Origin: Verrucomicrobiota bacterium
GTDB taxonomy: Bacteria > Verrucomicrobiota > Verrucomicrobiia > Opitutales > Opitutaceae
DNA: 42,457 nucleotides
NCBI GenBank assembly: GCA_016721945.1
Contig: JADKHC010000044.1
Span: 1-42,457 of the forward strand
Direction of reading: 5' to 3'
Below, one piece after another: positions 24,058-33,497 of the stretch (position 1 is the stretch's first letter; each line of letters begins with the position of its first letter). Position numbers and translations under genes: made by a program. The notes beneath the pieces were generated by a model. The model searched no databases and was not told where the DNA came from. It saw nothing but the letters and a program-made list of their open reading frames with translations.

Positions 24058-24166
24058 GGTGGAAATTACAAATCGCAAACCTCCAAAAACCAAAACAACC
24101 AGCATCGGCGAAGCTGCTTCTGAGTATTTGGGGATTTGGTCTTTTGTGATTTGGAGTTTTCAACGA
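24058..24166. repeat. Inverted repeat, AAATTACAAATC family, between thiS and the ThiE/TenI gene
   Basis: Left arm GAAATTACAAATCGCAAACC then TCCAAAAACCAAA; right arm TTTGGGGATTTGGTCTTTTG then TGATTTGGAGTTTTC. The arms are imperfect complements, enough for a long hairpin. It fills the whole 110-base gap. Confidence 0.7.
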
Positions 24167-24370
24167 TCATCCTCCTTGGGTTGCTTGAATCACCAGTACC
24201 CGGTCGCCATCGGCAAGCGCGTGCACAGTCCATGTAGAACGCGGCACAACCGCATCGTTCACCGCCACGGCTACGCCACGGCGCTCGGTCAAGCCGAGTT
24301 CGCCGAGCAGCTGGCTCAGCGTCGCCGCGTTGGCGATGGCGTGCGGTTTGTCATTCACACGAACAGTCAT
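24167..24370 (-). CDS. thiS: Sulfur carrier protein ThiS
   Basis: 67 residues, a ubiquitin-fold carrier ending in the obligatory Gly-Gly (VIQATQGG). Features: MTVRVNDKPHAIANAATLSQ, LLGELGL, GVAVAVNDAVVPRS, and the C-terminal DGDRVLVI strand. The start at 24370 has TGGAG nine bases upstream. An alternative ATG at 24391 overlaps the thiC stop as ATGA and would add MTTGVST, giving tight coupling to thiC. Either start leaves the domain complete. Adenylated by ThiF and loaded with sulfur for ThiG. Confidence 0.93.
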   Translation of the reverse strand: MTVRVNDKPHAIANAATLSQLLGELGLTERRGVAVAVNDAVVPRSTWTVHALADGDRVLVIQATQGG

Positions 24371-24387
24371 CGTTGAAACTCCAGTCG

Positions 24388-26319
<1,932 letters not shown>

Positions 26320-26393
26320 GAGAGAAGTGAGTTGTTGCGCCCAAAGCCAACGATCAGGTCGCAAGTTCCGTCGCATTTCGCGCACGGTTCCTG

Positions 26394-26505
26394 TTTTCCC
26401 TACGGCGGTGTTAAGCGCATCAGGTTCGAAGACTTTAGGGGCCGATCTTGCCCCAATCTCAGCCCAGAGCTCCGGGCTCGCCTAAACGAGGTGAGCCATA
26501 CGAAG
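26394..26505 (-). promoter_or_regulatory. TPP riboswitch (thi box) upstream of thiC
   Basis: On the - strand the order is GGCGAGCCC, a small hairpin, GGGCTGAGA (26457-26465), then a helix with GGGGC/GCCCC, then GAACCTGATGCG (~26416-26427), TTAACACCGCC, and GTAGGGAA (26396-26403). CTGAGA, ACCTGAT and the terminal CGTAGGGAA are the conserved TPP-binding elements in the right order and spacing. It sits ~75 bases before the thiC ATG. TPP binding should lower expression of the whole operon, probably by hiding the start region or by termination; no clear terminator was seen. Confidence 0.95.
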
Positions 26506-26758
26506 GATGCGGAACCGGCGGTTTTTCAACTCAAATCGCGAGATTGAATCTGCAGCGCAGGACGCTGGAAACGCAGGTCAGAGTTGAACGGCGCGGGTTA
26601 CCCCGTCGCGAAGCATTCGGTCTCTGGGTATTTTTCCCCGGAAGAAAAGGAGCACAACACACTACAGAATCGCTAAAATAGCACCGAAGCGGCGTTGCAC
26701 CGCAGTCGTCCTCAACCCGCAGCGATAACTGCCGAAATACGATGTTATCGCGCACATT
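26506..26758. other. Divergent promoter region of thiC and the secreted gene
   Basis: It must contain the thi operon promoter (- strand) and that of the gene at 26759 (+ strand). No clear -35/-10 hexamers or repeats were assigned. A short T-run with CCCCGG near 26630 is the only local structure. Confidence 0.3.
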
Positions 26759-27703
26759 ATGAAACGCCTTTTCCTGTCGCTCCTCCTCCTCTGCCCGGCG
26801 CTCGTTTTCGCCACTGCGCAATATCCGGAAAAGCTCCGCATCGACGGAAAAGAGGAGCACCTGATGACCACGCCGCTTGAGGAATTTTGGCACGCCAAAT
26901 ATCCGAGGCCCGACACGCTCACGCAAACAAGTTGGGCTTGCTGGCGCGGCTACGTCGGGACGTGGGAAATCATTGGCAACAAACTCTGCCTGCTACAACT
27001 GGTGCGCACTGAGATCCGCCCCAAGGACGATTCATTCGAGGAGGAAACGACCAGCCTGCCGCTGAAAACCTACTTCGGCACAGATGGCCCCGTCATCGCC
27101 GAATGGTTTACCGGTGTACTGCGCGTGGCCCGCGGACCGTTGCTCGCTCAAGTCAACACCGGCTACGCATCCGTTTACGAAGAGGACCTGTTCTTGATCG
27201 TCGAACGCGGCATCGTCACGGCACGCCGCATCGTGAAAAATTCCACTGCGTCCCTCACCTCCGAGAGCGATCTCGCGTGGCGGGAGTTCGGGCGCATCAA
27301 CCCTTTTGGAGCCATCACAGCCGCCTTACCCGAGGAGGGTCGTAGCCTCGAAAAAGGCCGCTGGATCGGCCTGCCAGAGCTCGAGGCGCGCAGCGCCGAA
27401 CTCGTCAAAAACAAAACTACCTTCGAAATCCGCGGCATCTACATGCCCGGCATACTCTGGTTCCCGAACCAATCCGGATCGTGCAGCTCCATTCAACTAG
27501 AGATTCCCGAACCGCAGCCACTTCCCGACGCAGGCGTGGCCGTTGAAGCCACCTGCGTTCTCGTAGAAGCAGAAAACGGCCTGCGCCTTGTCGCCTCGGA
27601 ACTGATTGAGCTTCCCGCCGGGTTCGCTGTTCAACGCAATACCTCCACCGAGCAAATAACGAACCTGCAACCATCGAGTACCACAGTCTCAGAAATGTTG
27701 TAG
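26759..27703 (+). CDS. Secreted protein of unknown function
   Basis: 314 residues. Residues 1-20 (MKRLFLSLLLLCPALVFATA) form a signal peptide. The region KLRIDGKEEHLMTTPLEEFW, YPRPDTLTQTSWACWRGYVG and TWEI has a recognisable pattern seen in uncharacterised Bacteroidota/Verrucomicrobiota proteins (short name not known to me). A later beta-rich part (FEIRGIYMPGILWFPNQSG) follows. Six cysteines occur in the mature chain. No catalytic motif was found. The last residues SEML and the TAG stop are encoded by sequence that recurs at 12489-12510, so its 3' end is repeat-derived. Divergent from thiC. Confidence 0.65.
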   Translation: MKRLFLSLLLLCPALVFATAQYPEKLRIDGKEEHLMTTPLEEFWHAKYPRPDTLTQTSWACWRGYVGTWEIIGNKLCLLQLVRTEIRPKDDSFEEETTSLPLKTYFGTDGPVIAEWFTGVLRVARGPLLAQVNTGYASVYEEDLFLIVERGIVTARRIVKNSTASLTSESDLAWREFGRINPFGAITAALPEEGRSLEKGRWIGLPELEARSAELVKNKTTFEIRGIYMPGILWFPNQSGSCSSIQLEIPEPQPLPDAGVAVEATCVLVEAENGLRLVASELIELPAGFAVQRNTSTEQITNLQPSSTTVSEML

Positions 27704-27761
27704 CCGTTTTCGGTAAAGCCAGACGGATGTTCGGGGCAGTCGCGGCGGCACGAGGCAGTGC

Positions 27762-27825
27762 AAGGTGGAGCCCGTTGTCCCTAACGGGCTGGTTAGCGTT
27801 CGTCATCACTCAAGTCCGATGAACC
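27762..27825. repeat. Partial REP family 2 element, apparently interrupted
   Basis: GGTGGAGCCCGTTGTCCCTA then ACGGGCTGGTT is almost identical to 3170-3199. The second half begins (TCAAGTCCGATG) as in copy 1 but breaks off where the IS1380-like left end starts. Confidence 0.6.
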
Positions 27826-29381
27826 CATACCCCGCAGTTGAAGCTGGCGAAGAGGTGCGGAAGTTATTGAACAGGTTGGATCATGAGTGATGTAACGGCG
27901 TTGCTTGAGCCTCACCCGGCGGGTGACGCACCGACCCGATTTCGGTTTGAGTGCCAGCGGCACCGTCGCCGTGACGACCTCGACGGACCGGCTTACGGCT
28001 TACGGTGGTGCGGCCGCCTGGAGCCACTACCTTGAAAAACTTGGCCTTGTGACGGATTTGGCGCGGCGTTTCCCTGAACCACGCACGAGCCCTAATGCCA
28101 CGCCGGTGGCGGATATTTTGCAGGCCTTCATGTTCAACTGCCTGATGGGCGGCCGCCGCTTCGCCCACACCCGGCGCATTCAGGACGATCAGGCCATCGC
28201 CGTGATTCTGGGCATGAAAAAGGCCGCGTCTGCGGGAAGACGCGTTCACCCGGCTCTTCGCAAAAGTCCGCGTCCGAAGGCCCGCAGCTGGCTCGCGTGG
28301 AGTGAACGCGATCTGTACTCGCGCTGCCCTCGGCCTTCGTCGCCGACTGGGACTCGACGGTGAACACCCGTTACGGCCATCAAGACGACGTCGCCATCGG
28401 CTACAATCCCCACAAACCCGGCCGCGGCAGCCACCATCCCCTGCTGTGCGTGGTCGCCGGCACCCGGCTGGCCCTGCACATGGAGTGGCGGCCCGGCAAC
28501 AGTGTTAGCGCTAGTGACTGGATCGTCGCGATGGACCGCGTCTGGAGCCACCCCGACGTGCCCTCGCGCCTCAAACTCAACCGGGGCGACATCGGCTTTG
28601 CCCAGGACAAAATCATGGCCTGGCACGAACAAGGCTGCGCCAGACCAAGATATTTGTTTAAACCAAAGCTCACCGCCAACGTCCGCCGCGCCATCGCTAA
28701 AGTCGCCTGGCCCGGTGGGGCGGCCAGCCCAGCATCGGCCTAGAACAGTACGCCGAGACCCGTGTGCAACTCGAAGGCTGGGAACGCGAACGGCGGATCA
28801 TCGTCACCCGCCTGCTAAAACCAGTAAACCCCACCAAGCAGGACATGTTCTGGGGCGCCGACCAGGAGGAGTTTTGTGCCTATGTGACAGATCTGCTCCC
28901 CGAGGAAGCGACGCCCGCACAGATCGTGCTGACCTACCGCAAACGAGGCGACGCCGAGAACGTCTTCGACGAGTTGAAAAACCAATGGGGCTGCAGCGGC
29001 TTTTGCAGCGGCAACGGCGTGGTCACTGGAAACCGCGCGATTGCTGCTGCTCACGTACAACCTGTGGAGCCTGTTCGTACGGGTGCTCAAAGACGAAGGC
29101 CATCACCACGAAGCGGTGACCAGCCGGGACGAACTGTTGATGATCCCGGCCAAACTGGTGAAAAGTGGACGCCAGAAAACCCTGAAACTGAGCGTCGGAG
29201 ACAAATAAGTTGGGAGGCGATAAGTCTGCTATGCAAAGCTAGAACGCTGGTTTGCCACAACTGCGCCGCAGTTGGACCTGCAACAACGATTCGAACGCTA
29301 CCTGTGCTGGAATATCCCAAACAATCCCGACCACTGGCTCCCAAAACCAATCCCTTGATCCTTAACTGCGGGATTTAGGAT
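27826..29381 (+). mobile_element. Degenerate IS1380-family insertion sequence
   Basis: The left tip CCCGCAGTTGAAG (~27831) and the right tip CTTAACTGCGGGATTTAGG (~29361-29379) are inverted, as in IS1380 elements that end in short CCCGCAGTT-type repeats. Between them is one transposase gene broken by several frameshifts. A second right-end-like sequence, CAACTGCGGAATTAAGGATG, lies at 29547-29566. The element appears to have entered a REP (see 27762). Boundaries are approximate to a few bases. Confidence 0.7.
27883..29358 (+). pseudogene. IS1380-type DDE transposase remnant
   Basis: Pieces in order and in different frames: FGLSASGTVAVTTSTDRLTA, NATPVADILQAFMFNCLMGG, EDAFTRLFAKV, ARSWLAWSERDLY, FVADWDSTVNTRYGHQDD with IGYNPHKPGRGSHHPLLCVV (first catalytic Asp), ALHMEWRPGNSVSASDWIV, SIGLEQYAETRVQLEGWERE, YRKRGDAENVFDELKNQWG (catalytic Glu region), and LLLLTYNLWSLFVRVLKDEG. 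At least five frame changes are needed to join them, several within 28220-28330. A stop at 29206-29208 precedes a final piece, AKLERWFATTAPQLDLQQRF. The gene cannot make an intact transposase as written. Confidence 0.85.
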
Positions 29382-29393
29382 GAACCTAGAAAC

Positions 29394-29552
29394 AACAGTT
29401 GTTTAACCGCTAATTATCGCTAATTGCCGCTAATTTCGGAGGTTAGCCACCAGTCTGGGCAGCAACGGAGTTCACCTGACAGGTGAAAATATATTTTTAT
29501 CGATGTCTCTGATTTAGCGCCAATTAGCGAAAATTAGCGGTTTCAACTGCGG
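29394..29552. repeat. Long inverted repeat built of GCTAATT units
   Basis: Left arm AACCGCTAATTATCGCTAAT then TGCCGCTAATTTC; right arm TTAGCGCCAATTAGCGAAAA then TTAGCGGTTTCAAC. The arms pair over ~33 bases and each contains three ~10-base GCTAATT subunits. The loop (~80 bases) contains ACCTGACAGGT, a perfect smaller palindrome. It lies directly after the IS1380 element. Confidence 0.8.
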
Positions 29553-29632
29553 AATTAAGGATGAAATACTTCAGTCTTCGCCGCGACACCTCGCTCCGCA
29601 TGGACGTCCGGATTCGTCTCCGACGCTCCGCC

Positions 29633-31042
29633 TCAGCCCACCACTCGGCTCGGTAGCAGCGCGGCGTCCTGCATGCCGTGAATGATTTTTTTGTCGGGCG
29701 GACAGAAGGTCGCAAGCGCACCACTCAACACCGCTTTACCACCGATGTTGAAATAATACGGGCACAACCGCAGGCGTCCATCGACCTCGCGCACCTGCTG
29801 TTCGGAATCGTAGACGCGGTGCTTCACGCGCACCGGCTTCTTGTATTCCTGCAACACGTGTAAATTTGTCGGCGCATCGGCCATCGCGTGATCGATGCCG
29901 GTCTGCCATTCCTCGCGCGAACAATCGCTACCGAGCACGACGCTGCGCGCGCCCCAAGCAGTCTCGTGATAACCGCTGATCTTGATGATGAGATCGCGTT
30001 CTTTTTGCGACGCACCGGCCAGTTGACGCCAGTCAGTCAAACCGCGGCCACCCACACGCGGACCGTCGAGCACCGCGCCCGGCGGTAACGGCGAAGGATC
30101 CATGATCCACGAGAGCGGGATGAGTTGCTTGAGCAATTTTGCTGAACCTTTGCTTAGCGTCTCAGTCCAGAAATCGGCAAGCAAGTGATGATGGAAAAGC
30201 GCGAGCGCGAGCTTCTCCTCCTGAAACGAGCGCATCGGCGGCGCGATGGCCAGTTCGCCCGCTTGCCAGGATTCGAAGATGAATTTCGCCGTGCGGATAT
30301 TCGCCAGATCGAAGAGTTCGAAAAACCGATAGAGCACGTCGATCTTCTCCGGATTGCCATCGACGTCGAAACACAGCGTGCTGCCCAACGGAAACAGATC
30401 GTCGGGATCGAGACAAAACACGCGCTTACCTTGAAGCTGAAGCTGCTCGGCGAGCCAGTGCATCTCAGGCCGGTAAGTCGCCGCTTCGTCGCTGACAACG
30501 AGTGCGATCAACGGATTTCGCTGGTCGGGCCGGAGCACAGAAAGCGAATCGTAGAAATTCCGGATCATCGCATCGCCCGCGCCGATGATTGAAGCGTCCA
30601 TCGTCTCGCCTTCGCCGCCATAGAGTCGATTGAGAAATGCCGTCAGCCCGATTCCGCCCGGCACCGAATCCAGCTCAGTCATCACGAAGCCGTGTTCTGT
30701 GAGCAACAGATCTGGCCGCAAAACCGTGGGAAATACGCCGCGATTTTTAGGATCGCGCGCGTGGCGGATCAGCTCGGCAGGTTTACCTCTATCGAGATAG
30801 TCGGCAACCCACGGCGCCAGCAGCGGCTTGTTGCGCAAAAGATTTTTCCCGACGGCCGAACGCGTGTAGAGGGTTTCCAGCGCCTGATGATATTCAAGAC
30901 AGGCCGCGCCAATGGCTTCGAGCTGCGTACGCTGCTCCGCAGTCAATGCCCAAGCCACAGGGGAAACCTGCCAGGTTTTGTCCTCGAAAAGGGGTTGCGA
31001 GGATAACGAAGCGCGGATCGAAGCGTAGGCGAGCTCAGGCAT
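29633..31042 (-). CDS. Conserved-looking protein, possibly ATP-grasp-like
   Basis: 469 residues, ATG at 31040-31042. No signal peptide or membrane segment; cytoplasmic. Segments that look conserved: VFPTVLRPDLLLTEHGFVMT followed by ELDSVPGGIGLTAFLNRLYG, LIALVVSDEAATYRPEMHWL, LPPGAVLDGPRVGGRGLTDW, LIIKISGYHETAWGARSVVL, and LCPYYFNIGGKAVLSGALAT. The pattern of an acidic VxTELDxxxGG strand plus LIIKISG suggests an ATP-grasp or glutathionylspermidine-synthase-like fold, but this is an impression, not an identification. Lies alone between the IS1380 remnant and a polysaccharide deacetylase on the same strand (70-base gap). Confidence 0.55.
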   Translation of the reverse strand: MPELAYASIRASLSSQPLFEDKTWQVSPVAWALTAEQRTQLEAIGAACLEYHQALETLYTRSAVGKNLLRNKPLLAPWVADYLDRGKPAELIRHARDPKNRGVFPTVLRPDLLLTEHGFVMTELDSVPGGIGLTAFLNRLYGGEGETMDASIIGAGDAMIRNFYDSLSVLRPDQRNPLIALVVSDEAATYRPEMHWLAEQLQLQGKRVFCLDPDDLFPLGSTLCFDVDGNPEKIDVLYRFFELFDLANIRTAKFIFESWQAGELAIAPPMRSFQEEKLALALFHHHLLADFWTETLSKGSAKLLKQLIPLSWIMDPSPLPPGAVLDGPRVGGRGLTDWRQLAGASQKERDLIIKISGYHETAWGARSVVLGSDCSREEWQTGIDHAMADAPTNLHVLQEYKKPVRVKHRVYDSEQQVREVDGRLRLCPYYFNIGGKAVLSGALATFCPPDKKIIHGMQDAALLPSRVVG

Positions 31043-31112
31043 GGCAAAAGATTATTACCACATCGTAAACCAGCCGGAGCGCAACTCCGCGCTGCGAAAC
31101 GTTCGTGCGGGT

Positions 31113-31843
31113 TTATTGCCCTATGCTGTTTCGAGCAGTTCCACGGGCAACGCGCATCTCGTCCTCTAACCGACCAAATTCATACCCCGCAGCTTTCAAT
31201 TTTGGGATTAGGCGATCCAGGACTTCAGCAGTTGTTCGCCCTCGGATTTCACCGTCATGTAAAATCACAATTCCCCCGCTCACACATAACCAACGCGCAA
31301 GATATTCAAGCGTCGGCGAATTTGAGATCCAGTGATCTAAAGGAAACACCGTACCAACAACAGCTCGATATCCTTTGCTTTCGGTATACGCAACCTGCTC
31401 TTGTGCACCAAAACCAGAAGCTGGCCGAAAAAGGCATGTGGTCTTTCCAATGGGTTCGATCAATTTGGCGCATGCATCAAAATCGTTCCTGAATTCGGAA
31501 ATCGACAGCTTAGAGCAGGCTTTAGTGGTTCTCAGATGATTCCCAAGAGCATGCTGCGCTGCAACAATCTGGTCTAGCTGCGATGGAGAACTACATGGTC
31601 CGCAATGATGAAGAACGTCGCGGACACATTGTATTTTTTCAAAACACGCAGAATCTCTGGGGTGTTTCTACTCGGGGCATCATCGATGGTGATATAGATT
31701 TTTCTCTCGTTCGTCGTTAGGGCAAAACAGAGATCAGAGCGAAAAACTGAGATTAGCTTTGGAAGCAACCGCGGCGTAACAAGGGCCCCGACGACTGCTA
31801 GAATAACTAGCACTACAAAAGCACTTGCGACACGCCTTTTCAT
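31113..31843 (-). pseudogene. Polysaccharide deacetylase (NodB domain), one-base frameshift
   Basis: Start ATG 31841-31843 (MKRRVASAFVVLVILAVVG), an N-terminal anchor or signal. The NodB part begins IYITIDDAPSRNTPEILRVL and SATFFIIADHVVL: the TFDD-like motif (here TIDD) and the ATFF strand. Near 31585 the frame breaks; reading one base over continues PSQLDQIVAAQHALGNHLRT (the His-rich motif 2 region with GNH), then TTCLFRPASGFGAQEQVAY, and GGIVILHDGEIRGRTTAEVL (motif 5, LHD). All NodB motifs are therefore present across the two frames, and one missing C (CCC to CC) explains the break. Target: N- or O-acetyl groups of a cell-envelope glycan. Whether it is a real pseudogene or a sequencing error is open. 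Confidence 0.8.
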
Positions 31844-31855
31844 CGTAACCAATCG

Positions 31856-33016
31856 CTACTCCACACGCAGCACGTAGCCGCGAAGATATTCGCTCTCGGG
31901 CATCGTGATGAGTACGGGATGATCGGCGGGCTGGTGACAGAATTCCACGATGTGTACGCGGCGTTTCGCATCGGCTGCCGCAGCAGCGAGAACCTGGCGC
32001 AGTTCGGCGTCCTGCATGTGGTGCGAGCAGGTGTAGGTCGCGAGAATACCACCGGGCGTGAGCGACTTCAGCGCGCGAAGATTGATTTCCTTGTAGCCGC
32101 GCAACGCACCTTCGAGCGCGCTCTTCGATTTCGCGAAGGGCGGCGGGTCCAGCACGATCAAATCCCACTTATCGGTCGCACGCTCGGGCGCGTTGAAATA
32201 ATCAAAAACATTCGCCACCTGGAAATCCGCCTTCACGCGGTTGCGCTCGGCATTGCGCTTCGCCTGCGCGATGGCGTCTTCCGCGCTGTCGAGACCGAGC
32301 ACGCTGGCCGCACCCGCCCGTGCTGCGTGCAGCGCGAAAGAGCCCTGATTGCAAAACGCGTCGAGCACGCGACGGCCGCTGGCGTACTTCGCCACGAGCG
32401 CATGCTGCGCGCACTGATCGAGGTAGAAACCTGTTTTTTGTCCGCCGAGCAGATCGGTCCAGTAATCAAAGCCACCGACCGTCAGCCAGCGCGGCTCCCA
32501 TGATTTACCCGAGAAAGTCGACACCTCCAAAGGAAGGCCTTCCAGCCTGCGGATGTGCGCATCGTTGCGGAAAACGATCTCGGTCGGCTTCACGATTTCG
32601 TTGAGCAGCCGCGCAACGGTGTCGCGACGCTTTTCCATCGCGAGCGTCTGGATCTGCAACACAATGGTATCGCCAAATTGATCCGCCACCACGCCAGGAA
32701 GATCGTCCGATTCGGACCAGATCAGGCGACGTGTAGTCGGCATTCCACTACGCCGGGCGACCGCGCGCTCGATGGCGCCACGGAGAAACAGCTCATCCAG
32801 CTCCGCATGATCGCGACAGAAGCGCCGCCAGCAGATCTGCGATTTACTGTTGTAGATGCCACTGCCGATAAAACGGCCGGTGCGGTCGCGACATTCGACG
32901 ACTTCGCCATCATGTTCGATCGGAAGCAGCGCTTCCACTTCGTTGGCGAACACCCACGGATGACCCGCAAGTACACGCGCTTTGACGTTGGCTTTGAGTT
33001 TGAGAGAGGCCGGCAT
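31856..33016 (-). CDS. rlmI: Class I rRNA methyltransferase, RlmI-like (23S rRNA m5C)
   Basis: 386 residues, ATG 33014-33016. An N-terminal PUA-type domain (LKANVKARVLAGHPWVFANE, FIGSGIYNSKSQ) is followed by a linker and a Rossmann methyltransferase: KTGFYLDQCAQH, VLDAFCNQGSFALHAARAG (SAM motif I), VLGLDSAEDAIAQAKRNAER, and LIVLDPPPFAKSK (motif IV), then TPGGILATYTCSHHMQ with the catalytic Cys. This is the RlmI/YccW family layout, which methylates C1962 of 23S rRNA in E. coli; the exact target here is inferred. The deacetylase start lies 12 bases downstream on the same strand. Confidence 0.88.
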   Translation of the reverse strand: MPASLKLKANVKARVLAGHPWVFANEVEALLPIEHDGEVVECRDRTGRFIGSGIYNSKSQICWRRFCRDHAELDELFLRGAIERAVARRSGMPTTRRLIWSESDDLPGVVADQFGDTIVLQIQTLAMEKRRDTVARLLNEIVKPTEIVFRNDAHIRRLEGLPLEVSTFSGKSWEPRWLTVGGFDYWTDLLGGQKTGFYLDQCAQHALVAKYASGRRVLDAFCNQGSFALHAARAGAASVLGLDSAEDAIAQAKRNAERNRVKADFQVANVFDYFNAPERATDKWDLIVLDPPPFAKSKSALEGALRGYKEINLRALKSLTPGGILATYTCSHHMQDAELRQVLAAAAADAKRRVHIVEFCHQPADHPVLITMPESEYLRGYVLRVE

Positions 33017-33063
33017 CCACGCATCATCGCGCAGCCGGTCGCAGGTTGAAGCCTAAAAAAAAC

Positions 33064-33234
33064 TTATGTACGGGTAGTCCGTACGAGGTGCAGAATGCCA
33101 TCCTCATCCTCGAACCACACAGTGTCCTGCAGCATCTCAGAAACCAAAATGATCGCACCTGTGATATAAACCGATGCCAAGAAAGCTAGGGTAATTACCA
33201 TGAAGAGGTATGGGGCTGAAAAAAGCTGTAGCAT
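33064..33234 (-). CDS. Small single-helix membrane protein (56 residues)
   Basis: ATG at 33232-33234, TAA at 33064-33066. It starts MLQLFSAPYLFMVITLAFLA and continues SVYITGAIILVSE, one long hydrophobic helix (about residues 5-31), then an acidic-to-basic tail ending HLVRTTRT with FEDEDG in the middle. A possible AGGT lies ~8 bases before the start. It is A/T-richer than its neighbours and sits 48 bases upstream of rlmI on the same strand, so it could be co-transcribed. No family known. The clean open frame and membrane-plus-charged-tail design are the only support. Confidence 0.45.
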   Translation of the reverse strand: MLQLFSAPYLFMVITLAFLASVYITGAIILVSEMLQDTVWFEDEDGILHLVRTTRT

Positions 33235-33497
33235 AAATATACCTAGAAATCTACGGAAGATTTCAGGAAATCTTTAAGGTGCTGTTGAAAAAATCCTCCT
33301 TAACGCAAATGCCCTCCATTAACACCGTCTCGGTCGTAAATTTCTAGGGGAAAGTCCCCGGTATTTAGGTTCGGCATGGGTGAGCCACCCTACGCTCTGG
33401 TCCGAAGCAGCGATGATTTTGCGAGCAGCCGCACCTCGCGTGTTCGAAAAAATGTGTGGTGCGCGCCCGTGCGGTCCGTAGCGTGGACCTTTTTCCC

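Noticed and set aside
28302..29119. Arg-rich open frames around the IS1380 remnant
   Set aside because: Off-frame readings of the broken transposase.
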